The notes: generated by a model from the letters alone, not told the origin. A stretch of 64,000 bases of DNA from Sporothrix humicola (GCA_021396245.1 WNYE01000001.1:186001-250000), one strand, 5' to 3'; positions 1-13,337 are shown, counted from the first letter of the stretch. A program made the numbers and translations.

Positions 1-1861
1 CGGCCAGGCAGCTGATCTCGTAGCCGTGGCCGTACAGCTTTTCCGTCTCGGGCCAGAGCGTGTTGCGGGCCAAGATGTCCTCGGGGGGTGGGGACGTGTC
101 AATAATGTCCTCGCCTGCTGCCGTCTCCGCCGGCGCCTCGACAACATCTTCATCGACCGCCTTGTTGGACAGCCCCAGAACGGGCATGTTCGCCGCGTCC
201 GGAAGCGCGTCCACGCTCTTCTCGGCCGCCCGCCCCGTCAGCTTCTCGAGCAGGCGGGCCACCGTCTTGGGCTCGTGGAACACGCGCATCAGCTTCTCAT
301 CGGCGCCCGACACGAATTGGGAGGCGCCCAGGCTGTCTATGCAGTTGAGGTCGTAGCCGTGGATCTGCGGCCGGGCCATTTCGTGCCATGTTCCCTTTGA
401 CAGTGGAGACTGGGCCGATGCCCACTCGGCGTGCAGTCGTGTCGTCTGGTCGCCGCTGGTCGACAGCAGATACGCACCGTCGCGAGACCACGCGACACCC
501 GTCACCGGCGCCACATGGCCGGCCACACCCACCGCCTGCACCCATCTTCCGTCCTCGGCTGGCGCCTCGTTGGTCGCGTCGCTCGCGGCTTGGGTCAGAG
601 TCCACCTTCGCCAACTACCTGTCCGACACAAGGTCACGACTTCTTTCCCATCCGGCGACCAAAGCCCTGCCCAGAATCCACCGACACTGCCCGTCGCCGT
701 CGTCGCGCCCTTTTCCTTGCTCAGCTCGCCCAGCCGCGCCGTCGTGACCCAGATGCCCGATGCCGCATCGGCCTCCCAGACGGCCAGCGAGTTGTCGGCG
801 GAGGCGGTCAGGAGCCGTAATCCGCCCGAACCTGCAGACGTCCACCGTGCACTGTAGATCCAGTCTTCGTGTCCCAGCAGCAAAGCTTCAAATGTGACCG
901 AGTAGTCATCACTTCCAGCATGTACACGATGTGCCTTATTGGATGGTGCATTGGCATTGCTCGTCGTTGTCGCAACTGTCGGCTCTTCCTCGCCAACAGC
1001 GGCTGCTGCTGCTGCTGCCGAGGCTGTTGGCGGCGGCGCAACCGATCCTTTGTGGATGCGCCAGAGACGGACGTACTTGTCCTGGCTGGCCGACGCGAGC
1101 AGCAGATCGGATGCAAACGGCACGCCCTCCCAGCCAAAGTCGAGCGACCGGACCCAGCCCTCGTGGCCAGTGAGGGTCGACTGCTGCTCAAACGCAACGC
1201 CCTTCTTTTCAGGGTCTGTCGTCGTTTCCTGTCCGCCAAAGATCTGGATCTTGTTGTTGGTGCCCGCTGCTGCGAGCATCCACGACTGTTTTCCGTCTTT
1301 CTGGCCGCCATCTGTCAACGCCACGAGAGCAAGACACAGTGGAAAGTACCGCGGCGTCGTCTTGATTGTCTGCAAGAGGATAATCTCGAAAGCTGGTGCA
1401 CTGTCCTCGTCTGATGTCCTCCGCTCCAGAGCCCAAATCTTGATCGTGTAGTCGGCAGCGCCTGTCGCAAAGATCTGCCGGCCACTCTGAGACTGTGATT
1501 CTGACGCAGCCTTGACTGCTGCAATGCAGTTGATCGGTGCCGAGTGAGCATCTTCAATCGTTTGAACGCATTGTGACGACTCTCCCTCTTTCGTGGATGC
1601 TGGCACCGCCCACAGCTTCAGCGTCTTGTCGTCGCCGCCGCTCACAAAGTAGCCACTTCCCTCCTCCGAAGCCAGCCACTGGACAGCCTTGATCTCGTCA
1701 CCGTGTCCACCGAGAAGAAGAGAAACGCCATTTGCATCGGCCGGCCGCCAAACAGCCAGGTTCACGCCTGCGCCGTAACACAGTGTGCCGTCGGAGCCCC
1801 AGTCGGCCGCGGCCGTCTGCCGGTTGGCGCCAGACGCCAAGTAGGTCGTGCGGACGGTCAT
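1..1861 (-). CDS. ELP2: Elongator complex subunit 2 (ELP2), N-terminal 620 codons, truncated by window edge
   Basis: WD-repeat subunit of Elongator, the complex that starts mcm5/ncm5 modification of wobble uridine 34 in tRNAs; ELP2 pairs with ELP1 and ELP3 in the core subcomplex. The reading frame is open without introns from the ATG at 1861-1859 to the left edge. The N-terminus reads MTVRTTYLASGANRQ, followed by WD-type blades ending in forms such as KTLKLW, YTIKIW, KYVRLW and NSLAVW, each preceded by GH or AH dipeptides. The segment LWPETEKLYGHGYEI near the edge is typical of ELP2, as is YFPLCLAL. An alanine run sits between two blades near residue 285. Fungal ELP2 has roughly 800 or more residues, so the C-terminal quarter lies outside. 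It is divergent from URM1. Family assignment is firm; exact blade borders were not computed. Confidence 0.93.
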   Translation of the reverse strand, partial: MTVRTTYLASGANRQTAAADWGSDGTLCYGAGVNLAVWRPADANGVSLLLGGHGDEIKAVQWLASEEGSGYFVSGGDDKTLKLWAVPASTKEGESSQCVQTIEDAHSAPINCIAAVKAASESQSQSGRQIFATGAADYTIKIWALERRTSDEDSAPAFEIILLQTIKTTPRYFPLCLALVALTDGGQKDGKQSWMLAAAGTNNKIQIFGGQETTTDPEKKGVAFEQQSTLTGHEGWVRSLDFGWEGVPFASDLLLASASQDKYVRLWRIHKGSVAPPPTASAAAAAAAVGEEEPTVATTTSNANAPSNKAHRVHAGSDDYSVTFEALLLGHEDWIYSARWTSAGSGGLRLLTASADNSLAVWEADAASGIWVTTARLGELSKEKGATTATGSVGGFWAGLWSPDGKEVVTLCRTGSWRRWTLTQAASDATNEAPAEDGRWVQAVGVAGHVAPVTGVAWSRDGAYLLSTSGDQTTRLHAEWASAQSPLSKGTWHEMARPQIHGYDLNCIDSLGASQFVSGADEKLMRVFHEPKTVARLLEKLTGRAAEKSVDALPDAANMPVLGLSNKAVDEDVVEAPAETAAGEDIIDTSPPPEDILARNTLWPETEKLYGHGYEISCLA

Positions 1862-2285
1862 GAGTCGTGCGGAAAGCTTGGAATAAAATAAAATGAGGTG
1901 CTCCGTAGATGAATGAAGTTGCTGTAATTTGCTGAATATTTGCTTGAATATCCTTCAGCCTTGGGAAAGAGCAATGGGCGTTGAGACGAATGATGAAAAA
2001 GTGAACAAGGCCAGCGATCTGATTGGCTGGAGCTTGATCGGGAAGGTGCCGCCTTGCAACTTTTTTGACATTTTTTTGCGACCCGTCTGCGCCTGTCCCG
2101 CACCTGCCTTCACTGGCGTCTCCAGTGGTCCCCCACGCCAGCCTAAATTTCAACGTCAGTCAACAAAGGACACTCAAAAAGCTTCAGCCTCATCTCATCG
2201 ACACCGTCTACAAGGAATTGACAGACTGTTGTTCTATCGTTATTCTGGGTTGATTTAATCGTCGTTATACACCCTCACTCTCACA
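1862..2285. promoter_or_regulatory. Divergent promoter region between ELP2 and URM1
   Basis: This 424-bp spacer must hold both promoters. A CCAAT box on the minus strand is visible as ATTGG at 2022-2026. Otherwise the spacer has T-rich tracts and no open frame worth calling. Shared regulation of the two tRNA-modification genes is an inference from the layout only. Confidence 0.6.
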
Positions 2286-2671
2286 ATGTCTGCCACCGAT
2301 ACGATCCCTGTCGTCGTCGAGTTCTCGTGAGTCGTCTATCCATCTCTTCTTTGATTTCCATGTCCTCATGCTCACACAACTCCAGGGGCGGCCTCGAAAT
2401 GCTCTTTGCCGACCAGAAGAGGCTCGATGTGCAGCTGCCCGCCAAGGACAACAAGGGCCAGCCCGCCACCGTCGGCTTCCTCATCTCCCACCTATGCGCG
2501 ACCGCCATGTCCGACGGCCGCAAAGACCTGTTTGTCCTTGAGGAAGACCACCTTCGGCCGGGCATTCTTGTCTTGATCAACGACGCCGACTGGGAGCTCG
2601 AGGGTGAAGAGGCCTACGAGATCCAGCCCCGCGACAACATTCTGTTCGTGTCGACCCTGCACGGCGGCTAG
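2286..2671 (+). CDS. URM1: Ubiquitin-related modifier 1 (Urm1), sulfur carrier for tRNA thiolation
   Basis: Urm1 is a ubiquitin-fold sulfur carrier. Its C-terminal Gly-Gly is thiocarboxylated by Uba4 and the sulfur is passed to wobble U34 (s2U) by Ncs2/Ncs6; it can also be conjugated to proteins. Two exons, 2286-2326 and 2386-2671, are separated by a 59-nt intron with donor GTGAGT and acceptor CCAG, giving 108 residues (yeast Urm1 has 99). The joined product reads VVVEFSGGLEMLFADQ across the splice, the family hallmark at the start. It ends DNILFVSTLHGG, with the terminal Gly-Gly directly before TAG. The ATG at 2286 is the natural start because the protein then begins with a few residues before the first beta strand. 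Cytosolic. Confidence 0.96.
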
Positions 2672-5600
2672 AGAGATGTGTTGAGATCGAGATGACGAAT
2701 ATCCATCTCTATCAACATCGATCGGTCCGCGCCGATGATAACATGCCGCGTGCTGAACACAACGACTCTCAAACGGTTTGCCTTGAGCTTCATGTGGCGG
2801 CTTTAAAGGCGGCTGTGCTAAAAGCAATGCGCCCAGGCCGCCAGGCGTAAGGACAGATTCCGGGAAACTAGCCCAGCGCCTGAAAGTTTGAACGACATGA
2901 ACACACCGATGCCATAGGGGTCTATGGAGGCAACGAAGCCTCACAGACCTGCCTGGGTAAAGGCAGAACTATAAAGAAGGCCAAATGTTTCATGAATCGA
3001 GAATTTAAGAGCCTCGTGCCAGGTTTATGATCAGTATCGCATCATGGCAGGCTGGTTTCACTTTGGCGGCTGCAAACGTCGAGGCTCCACTTTATTTGTG
3101 GTCAACAGAAATGTACATTATGAGATACAAACGTATATATGGGCGCGTCTGAAGCGAGGTATTCATTTATAAGCGTCTACACCTTTTGATACTCCTAAGA
3201 CGAGATGTACGCCGTATGATTATGTCAGTACAAATAAGCTCTATGCATGGGGCCACAGTCAATCTACTATTTTGTGCCATCTATAGAGTCTACAGTGTTC
3301 ATATTGTACGTTTAATGTATGCCGTTTGATGAATATGAAGTCAAACAAAGACATCGTTCTGTAGCAATCCATGACCATCTCATTTGGCTTTTGGGCGATG
3401 TTGTTTGACAGTATCGCACCGCCGTATTCGTCCTGTGCTCTACCGTGGTAGATATGATAGAAAATACTAGCTCCGGTGTATGCTAAGTCCCATACGACAG
3501 CGCTCTTTAAGGTTGTCGTCTATAGACAACGATTGTCATGACCATCAAGATTGGATCACAGCCGAGGCGCCCATGTGTTGTAAAGGTCAGCTCTTAAATT
3601 ATATTGCCCACCCACAACGAGAACACCATGTACTTTGATTACAATACATGGCAGTATGTCTCGTTTCTGACCCGCTATGGATTCTATTTCAAACTTCACT
3701 AATTGCTGTGACATGAAGTGCATGGACTCGTCATGTCTTCGATACGACTTCGTAGACGCTGAAGTAATAAGTAATATCCGACAATATGAATTGTAGTCGA
3801 TACCCAAATATTTGTTTCCCCCCTCTCAATAATGTTGCATTTGTAACATCTTCTACTCATATTAATATATACTTTGGTCGTTGTTGAGCATATCTCATTT
3901 ATCAAAACAAATGAAGATTCACATTCATGGCGGTGAACAGGAAGCACGTCATCGGATCGGGCGAACAGTTGAACAAAAGAATATCGGAGCGATACCTCCA
4001 TATACGCGTATGTTATCAGGAAATTTACAGTTTGATATCTCATCAGAATATGTTTGTGTGCATCTTCATTTTCACTGTGGATTTTGTCGTCATGTCTGTA
4101 TTAACGTCGGTTGTGATCACTCTTTTTACATGTAAAAAAGGCAGCCGTTACACAAGAAATACGCGTAAATAGCACATCGTGCAAAAAGCGAGTACAGGTG
4201 CACATGGTGAAAACGTTTCTACGCAACAACGGCCGGAACAGTATGTATTACTAGAATAAGCATTAAGACTTTCTCTACATGCTTTACTTGCATTGATTTT
4301 CATTGCATCCGTGGACAAGTAGACGAAATACTATCTTTCTTACTCTTTTCTCGCCTCTCGCGAACATCCCCCAGAAAATTACTGCCGTGTTCCCTGTTAT
4401 TTCTCAGCCCTTCCCGCTGACCCTAGACGCGCTGGCGGTAGTCAGAACTCTCTTTAGTCTCTCTCTCTCTGACCCTTTGACCCTGTGTTGATCGACACTC
4501 CATCCAAGGGAGAGCGACGACCCTTGAAGCGAAGAGGCGTCCAGATCTCCCTCGCTGCAGTTTCCCCTCACCGACTATCATCAAACTTGCTGGAATTGGG
4601 GTTTGAGGACCCTTTCGGCGAGTCCGTAGTCCGTAGAATAGTAAAATAGTGTCCGAACCCGTCTCCCGGTCCATTTCTCAATTCTTTGTGGTCACTTACA
4701 CATGCACGCAAAAGGACACCGAGAACCGATTATTCGGCAGGCAACACAATGTCGTTCTGCCTATTGAATTCTACTCGATCTATCCTTTTAACATCAATCT
4801 CTTTCTCCTCACAGCTCACCTTGGCAGCGTCTTTTTCTCTTGGTAATTTCGGCGCATCCTAGGCATCTCCCTTTGGCTGCACCCCCATAATAGGTATTGC
4901 ATCCTCTGATCCTATCTGAACAATCTGAACACAAAGTCCTTTTGTTGAGATCCATTGTCTCGAGTTGGCATGTCGTTCATTGTCTTGTCTTGTCCACTAG
5001 TTTGTCTTGGCCATTCTGTCCATTGTTTTTACCAATGCACACCCCTCTCCATATCCCATCTTCATGGCATCTTTGTTTTGTTTCCTATTACGGGATGTAA
5101 CCCTGTGTGTCTTATTTTCAATATATGCAGGGCCCGTGTTACGGGTAAGACTTTTTTTTCTCTTGTTTCTGATGTATACAAAATGCATTCTTACAGAATG
5201 CGATCAAATAGATAAATGTCGATCCCGGAATCTTCTCCGGTCGCCAGTCACAGGAAAGGTACAGAATACACAGACAGTCCTTAGCGATATCTTTAGGTAG
5301 ACACTCCGTACTTATACTCGTCTACGGTTACTGAAAAGACGAAAATCATCCGAACAAACTTGACGGGACAACTGTACTTTGAACGGGTAGGGCTGACAAG
5401 CAAGCATCACCGGGCAGACAGTTAACCCAACACTTTGTGGCTATGGATAGGCAACTGAGTATCCAAACAGGATTCAAATGCGATCTCAACGACGATCTAG
5501 TCTAGGCCATTGTCATATTTTATTTATCTGTTAAATTTCGCCGTTGCACTTGTATGGAGTAAATTGCATGTCTCTGTTGTGTCCCTGGATACCCCTCGAG

Positions 5601-6810
5601 GATGATGACAAAATATGTCATGAGATCACGTCCTGTTGTCCCTTGACTCTTCCTTATGTTACCCATACATATAGCAAATGCTTTAGCATATACTGAAGAT
5701 AGCGCGGACACAGGGTGAAAGGATTCAGCCCAAAATGATGTCGTGATACATGCCTACTATTTAGTCGATATCCAGAATAAGGCCGATATTCCGGCACAGG
5801 TAGGTAATAATCCTTCTCCATCACAGGAGCACGTTCCTGCATATATCAAACTCGCCCTCTCCAAGGCATGCAGTAGTCTCGACCTATTTCCTCTTCTTCT
5901 TGGGAGGCTTGCCCTACCGAAAGAAGCAAACAATCGAGACATCGTCAAAGAGAAAAGGGGGAAAGGAGGAGAGGAGAAAATATTAGCTACCCTACCACTC
6001 GGTCCCGAATGGACTATCGACAGGGCGTTCCAGACTCTTCACCATGTTCTGTACTCCTCGAAGGAGAGACAAGACAATGAGAAAGAAGAAAGAAGAAAAC
6101 AAAAGGCAAGACAGAATGAAAAAGGAAAGCGAGGTGAAGATGGGCAAAGACACACAGACATCTTTGAACGCAGGTACCAGCTTGTCATCACAAAAAAAAG
6201 AAACCAGATAGCAGATGCCACCACAGCACAGACTCGACGCACGTGCAGAAACACAGACACACAGACACAGGGCGGCCGGGGAGCAGGGCAACACCGAGAA
6301 CGCCACCGAGATGAGGGTTGGAGGGTGTCAGAGGTGCTGAGGGTGTGCAGACGCCCGAGTCCCTGAGCCTGCAGTCTTCTCCTATTTGAAACATGAACAG
6401 GATATATCCCCAAAGAAGCAACAAAACACGACGCACAAAAAGAAATAAAGGTACAAGCGAGCCAAGATACACATCAGTCAACAATGCTACACAGAAAGAA
6501 GAAACTCCAGGGGTATTATGTGCTCTACATGGATACTATTTAGATGGCAATGAGACGCATGATGCAGATGATAAAGTTTGGGAGGTGTACTCCGTACATA
6601 GCATGATGAAGAAGATTGCCATCATCATGTCTTCACTGTGTCTTTGTCTTGGCAACCGTAAAAGTCTAGATGGGCCTATTTTGTGACCGGAGAGGTGCTT
6701 TTGAAGCCAGTGTGAATATTATCGCGGTGAAGGGAATATCCTCCATGTCGCCAGTCTCTGTAGCTGACTCTCTCTCCTGTTTGTGCACAATACACCCGGT
6801 GAAATATATC

Positions 6811-6846
6811 AATAGACCAAATAGACTAAATAGACCAAATAGACCA
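6811..6846 (+). repeat. Four copies of a 9-bp minisatellite (AATAGACCA)
   Basis: Four tandem 9-mers AATAGACCA, the second with one change (AATAGACTA). It lies within the gene desert and is not linked to any gene. Confidence 0.95.
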
Positions 6847-8468
6847 GCGATGGTCTGCCCTTTGGACGGCCTCCGACACTATTTGCATTATTCTCCTCTG
6901 CTTAATTCTCTTCAGTGCCAAAAGAATCTATGGGTTACCGCATGTAGACATATCTTGATGCATTTTTCTAGGTGGCTTACCGCGCCGATTATATCTACAG
7001 AAATATTGTATACGTAAGAGGTTATAAATTATAGGGCTTGGATTATCCCACACTTCTTTGTGCATGTGGATCGGACTCAGAGTTACTAGGCTAAGATGCG
7101 GAGAGATATCGCAACTGCTGTGAGTCGGCCTCCCTACATCTGCGTCTGTACGATGCAAGCGCTGGTGTCTCCTCCCTACCTAGGATCGTTTTGTTCCTCG
7201 CCTTTCTTCCTATGAAGGAGCAAAACGGCAGGCGGTGCTATTCGGTGAATCCAATCCAGGGATGTACATCCGGGGTGGTCTGCATTTGTGTTTGGACAGT
7301 GAATTAACAGGAACCTAAACGTCCAAGATACCTTCAACATCCTAATGACCCCCCTGGAGTCTTAGCTGGGCAGAATAGAGAAGCCAAGACGCCGGCTGTG
7401 ACGATGCCGAGTTTATCTCGATTGTTTTGACTTTTCCTGGGGCTGATTTTGGTCTAGTTGTCCTTGAGTTTGTGCTCTCTTTTCTTTTTCCTAGCTCCCC
7501 TTGGTTTCTTCTTCGCGCTCCCTTGCATGAAACGGAGTGGAAAAATACAACGGCCACAAACAATGCACTCCTTCAAGTAAAGACAAAGGCCAAAATCACA
7601 AAGGAAAAACTACTTTGTCAGGGACAAGCCCTCTCGACCCCGACATTGTATTGACGGCTCTTCGTCGATCGGAAACAAAGCTTCTTTTAGTAAGGATGTG
7701 AATATTAAAGATGCAAAATGGCAAAGTCCAAAAGACGATATGGGGATCGAGTTTTTGTCATGGTATTCTCTTAGTTTCCCGTCCTTATTCCTCCCTGTTT
7801 TCTTCTTTCCCATCTCACGCATTTGCGTCCCGACGCGTGCTTTTAGTTCCTTTTCTCATTCCTTTTCTCGTTGCTTTTGTTCTTTCTTTTCTTTTAATAA
7901 TGTCGTGCTCGCCCGGTACTCGGTAGGTCTGCACCACATTCTACCTTTATTTAGCTCTTAGCATTAGCCTTTTTCCTCGTTATTTCGGTGGCTTTCAGTG
8001 GCTTTTCGTCTGATTCCTTGTCATGTTCTCCTCTGATTATCCTCCATGCTCTTCCCTACTTCAATTTTCTTGCCTCGCTAGTCTTCCGGCTTGCTCTCCC
8101 GCCCGATACATCTACTCCGAGAAGAGACTCGTCTTTCTTTTTGGCTGTCTCCTTTTAGAGCCCAGTATCATCTCAAGTCGAGTTATTGTTCCTGCCCGGT
8201 CGAAATCTTTTTATTCCACTTCATCGCCCACTAGATGGAATGGCCCCTAAAGGCGATCCAAAAAGGAAATAAATGCCCGGAGTCGTTCCAGCACAAACTT
8301 ACTGTGAACACACGATCCACGCCCTCACCACTTCCCTTTTCTCGGGAAGACCTGCCTCTCCAAAAAGCTTGGCAGCCTCCACTGACAGTGATCTACGCTA
8401 TTAGGCTATCAACTTAGTTTTCTTAGAGGTGCCCATGTGCCCCAGAGCAAGCGTGAAGCAATTGTTTT

Positions 8469-8522
8469 CTACAGAGAGCTACAGCAAACTACAGAAACTA
8501 CAGAAACTACAGAGGCTACAGC
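8469..8522 (+). repeat. 9-bp periodic repeat with core CTACAG, six units
   Basis: Six 9-nt units around CTACAG: three identical central copies AACTACAGA flanked by diverged ones (CTACAGAGA, GCTACAGCA, GGCTACAGC). The 9-bp period matches that of the repeat at 6811, but the sequence is unrelated. Confidence 0.9.
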
Positions 8523-8856
8523 ATGCCGCTACGGGCGCAATCTAAAGACAGGGAGAGCCAGAAGACGGCCTAGAAAATTATGGGCGCGCTTAAAGAACGA
8601 AGGAACAGGCAAAACAGGTCGTCCTCTCCGTAAATGTTGACAAAGTAAAGAAGGTGGAGAGGCAGGAAGGATGAGAATGGAGACAGAGGGGCCAGAGGGG
8701 CAGAGACAGCTGAGAGTTCAACCGTAGGGCATCCCTTGCACCACCTTAAGCTGCAACCGCTGACCAGCATGCAAAAACATCAATCTATTTGAAAAGTAAA
8801 TAGATTTACCTGAAGATATCTCGGTGTCGTTTTCTTATTTATGTACAAAGTAAGCC

Positions 8857-8884
8857 GTACGACGTACGACGTACGACGTACGAC
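8857..8884 (+). repeat. (GTACGAC)4 tandem repeat
   Basis: Four perfect 7-nt units GTACGAC. They make three overlapping copies of the 11-mer GTACGACGTAC, which recurs elsewhere in the window (11909-11919 and 56924-56934 in the opposite orientation). Confidence 0.97.
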
Positions 8885-11800
8885 ACACTCGCCGGTCGTT
8901 CGGACCCGAATATCGAGTTTGTCGTCCCTTGCCGTCGATCCATCTGAGTCCCCCATCTTAGGTTCCATCGGAGATCACACGGACTGTTGCAGGGGGCAAG
9001 CTTGTAGTGGCAGGCGGCTAGATATGAGTGGCGGTGGTGGCTGCAGTGAGCCAACTTGCAGTTCTCTCAAGCATGTATCCAAAAGTGTTTTGTGACCTCC
9101 TGAGGAAATGATCGTTGTATGGGCATATTCTTTCGGAGCCTCCTTTTTCTATTTTTCCACTTCACTGACTTACAATAAATTTGCTCGTCTCTATTGGGAT
9201 CTAAGAGAGACACAGCAAGCCAAAAACAAACAGAAGAGGGAGAGAGGAGACGAAAAAGAAACGCCAGGTACGGAGAAATATTGTCCATCTTTGCCATTTT
9301 CTGGAGGCCTTTGCGATCTCTTCCGCTGAGGAGTGCATTTCAAAAGACAAAGCACAGAAAATACAGTTCTGACAGCGTTTTCACGATGCATTCTCTATGA
9401 AGGCGCGTGGCGAGCGCATCGTGTATGAATCGTGTCCCCTGCATGCAGCTCTGCGCAGTTATGTGCATTTACAGCGTATTTGGCCCTTTTCTTTCCTTTT
9501 TTCTCGCTTTTGCATATCGTTAAATCTAGACCGAAAAAGCAAAGATAGAGACAGGGCCACCACAATCGACAATCGACAATCGGCAGAATAAGAAAGTAGA
9601 GATGAGATCAACAAGAGGACAAAAAGGAACGCGAGGGCAAAGCACTGGATAGACGCAAAATAAAGTTGTAGAGTAAAGGAAAAGTGCTGGATTTGGTACG
9701 CCCTTTGTAGGGTGCACCATCGCACCTTCCCCCAGTGATTGGCAAAAGAAACAACAGATGTCAAAACGCGGGCCGGCGCGCGATGATCATCAGCGTCAAA
9801 CCCATGTTGGAAGGTGCAAAGGACCAGCAAAGTCAATTGTCCAAAAGGGAAGGAACACAGGAACAACACTCTTTCAATAGTCTACGGCGGTACTTTTGCA
9901 CTGAAACGATGCGACAAAGCGCACGTCGTGATTTGCATGTATTCACAAGAAAAGAACACCAGTACGAAAAGATGAGCAAGGGAAGTTTTGGGCAAACACG
10001 AGGATGTCGTGGATTTAGTGTAGTTTTTTCGACAATAATTTGAGTCTCTGTGATTCCTCGTATTCTTTGTGTTCTTTGTGTTTTTCACTTTAAAACAATG
10101 CCACCATTTCAACACGCCTCCTTCGCCGAAAACTCGCCATCTAGGCATGATGTGTCGTACTTTGTCGGAGCATTTTGCAAAATTTTCAGTCAATAATTTG
10201 TGAAGATTTCTCTCGTTACTGTTCTTGGTCTCATTCTCGGCCTCCCCTTTCTTTCGTTCATTCACTCCCCTTTCCATCACTCCCTTCACTCCCTTCCTAA
10301 AACTGGCCTGGCGTGGACCCCTTTATCGCGGATCCGCTAACCGACGCCTTTCCTATTTTCTACGGGGTCAAGCGAAGACTACTGAAAGCATCGACACTAG
10401 AAAATTCAGGAGACCACAAATATATGGGGAACGTTTCGCCCAAAATACTTTTCCGGCATCGGGTACAGCTGCCGTAAGAAACAAGATCGATGTAGGTCGG
10501 TGGGCACGATGTACTCCGTATGTATATCCGGCCTGAAACTCCGAGCTGGTATGGCGTACCTGCGTCGCGTAGATTTTCGTGATCCATTTCGTTCCGTATT
10601 CTTTCCGTGTTCTTACCGTATTTGTGCCAACAAGAGACACAAGTGGATGCAGTGGAGAGTTGCCATTCTTTGTGCGCCGAGTACTATAAAAGGACATGTT
10701 TCAGGGCACGTCAAGTAAAATGCAAAGGAGAAGGGCAGGATGCTGAGGTACATGTGCAACGTACTCAGTATGGGCGATTGAACTGGTGGGACAATCCAGG
10801 GACTCTAGGTAAGACAAAAGAATACAATCTGTGAGACAAAATGAAGTTGCAACAGTTGCTGTTCTTGTCCTCTCCTTGTCCAGCATAGCTGTGCGAGCAC
10901 AACTTCTGCGCGGTCTTTTTGTATGGAAACAATCAAAGACATCTATAGAGACAATGGCTGTAATGATTGAATTGAGGAAACACAATAGGGCAGTGATCGA
11001 CAGTCGACACAACTGTCAATGTCAAGCTTAGAAGTCTGGGGAGCCTCGTACGCCGTGAAAGACCCTCTATTTATCCCTTTTGTCGCACAATGGACCACAT
11101 TGAACCACAAAAACGACCAAGATCTCACTAAAAAGCCCACTGAGGAGTCCATGCCATTATTTTTCGTTGCTTGTGTTTTTAGATGTATACAGTAGCCTGT
11201 TGCAAAGGGAGACCTAGCATCGTAGTTTTGTCAGTAGTTTGCTCAGTAGTTTGGCGGCCGTTTGAAGAAGATCGTCGCTGCACGATGGCCGTAACAAAGA
11301 AACAAGCAGTTTAGACTTCTCAGATGAGATTTCCTAGACTTCTCTCAGATTTGTTAAACGTCGAAAAAAGCCAAGACTTAGCATGCCGAATATCCTATCC
11401 ACAGTTGACCAAGGCTGTTGAGATTTGTATCTCCAGCAGCCAAGTATTACATGATGCATGATTCTTCGATGTCTTTTGACTTGTTGAATACGCCGAATCT
11501 TTGTCATGATTCTTGGTTGGCATGCCATTGCGAGAATTGCGCCGTCTGTGTCCATCCATCTTAACCATAAAAGTCAAAAATGACCCGACAGCCAAGAGAA
11601 CAGCAGACTGGCTCCTCCGTGGCATCCCTCGAGTCCATAGAATAAATAGACGAGATGGCAATGCCAATACTATATAGTTTCGCACGAAGGATTCGAAGAG
11701 GCACATGATTATCTCGCTTCGAAGGAAGGAGGCATCTGAATACAGTTTCTCCGGTTCTAAATGGATGTTTATTAGCCTCCTTTACTGTCTTGTGCCGACC

Positions 11801-13335
11801 TCCCCCGTCTTGTCCGTCTCCCTGTATTGACAAATATCGCATCGCAAAAGGCAACTTGTCGACCAGAAATGGCGAAACGACACTTGCATCTCGGCATGGT
11901 GGCCACTTGTACGTCGTACCTGAATAAAAGAAAAGCCCGAAGATGTCTGTGACGACTGAAAACGAAGCCAATAAAGAGACCAACGATGAGACCTGCTAGA
12001 ACATAAACAGTCAAGGGCTGTCTCTCCGCCTTTTCTCTTGGCCATTTTGATTATCATTTTTGCAGCCTCTCGTATCCCCTTTTGTAAGTGTCCACGTCAC
12101 TGTCTCGTCTCGTCACCTCCTTTTGTATCCTTTGTGGCCTTTGGACGCATTTCGCCGTCAATAGCTTCGCCTAAATGTCTTACCCTCCACAACATAGCAA
12201 GGGGCGGAGAAGAGGGAAAGGTTTTTTTTTGTCAAGGAGTGATTGAGACGAAGCCAGACAAAACGTAGTCAAGCTAGTTCCTTTTCCTCCTTCATCATTG
12301 CTTGACAGCATTGCTTGATAACATCGCTTGATGTCAAAATATTGACAAGCGTCTTTGAGGGTGTCTTTCCTTCACCTCCTGTCGTCTGTGTATCTGCATC
12401 ACATGTGCGCTTGCACTCATTTACACGCCTACTTGGCACTTGTCCTGTCTGCGCTTCATGTAGCCCTTTCAACTTGACAAGACCAAATATCAAGGGATAT
12501 TGCTCTCAATGAAAACGCCGAGAGGCTGAACGGCACGGAATCCGGCAAGCTTCATCTAGCTTGCCGGCCTTTTTTTTGGTCTTCTAGCTGGCTAATCTTT
12601 CTCTTTTTGGCGTGTTTGGGCGCCTTCGGTTTCCAATATCACTTTGTGGCGTTTTCCCGCACAGTTTGGGAGAGGACTTTGAGTGTCTCGAGTGCCTCAG
12701 ACGCCGCAGACGCCTCCCAAGCCTCAATGCTGTTTCTCGGTGTAGTTTCCCAGGTCTCACGATGTTGACGTCCTCACAACGCCATTGTGTCAGACCCTGA
12801 GCCCTTCACAGAGAGTATTGTCTTTTGCATGCTGTGGTCAGCCATCTGTGTTCACAAATTCGGTCTCTGCATTGTTTCTTGACGATAAAACTCACAACAG
12901 TACGGAGTATTGTTGTTTTGACTTAGACAACCGTAAGGTGGCTGATGTGTTTTCGGTATTTTAGAAATGCTGTGGTGTAAGATTAAGTTTATTGTACTGT
13001 GTAAAATGGTGAGACAAAGGATCAGACAGGAAGAGAGGACAGGAAGTGAAGGGATATCGAAGGCTGAAAACAGCAACAAAAAGCCACACGTGCAGGTTTG
13101 GTGTAAACACACCTTTTCCAGTCTTGTATCAAAACGTTACCAATACAACGGTCGATACCACCTCCCATTTCTCTCATTGCACATTATTGTCTCATCTCCT
13201 TCTCCTGCGACCGTCCCAGTAAGAATTCTCGATCTCGACGAGCCGTCCAGGTTCTTGGGGATCGTACCAAAGAACAGCAAGGAGGCCAAGAGGCAGGACG
13301 ATGGATTTGGATTAGGTCAGTAGAAGAAGGAAAAA

Positions 13336-13337
<2 letters not shown>

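Noticed and set aside
5145..5190. Possible intron (GTAAGA ... TTACAG) in the desert
   Set aside because: The flanking sequence has no coding character and the branch point is weak; it is not enough to call a spliced gene, though a non-coding transcript cannot be excluded.
5743..6366. 207-codon open frame in the desert (plus)
   Set aside because: It begins in random-looking sequence, becomes Lys/Glu/Arg-rich only because of a purine tract, overlaps open frames on the other strand, and shows no domain or neighbouring splice pattern.
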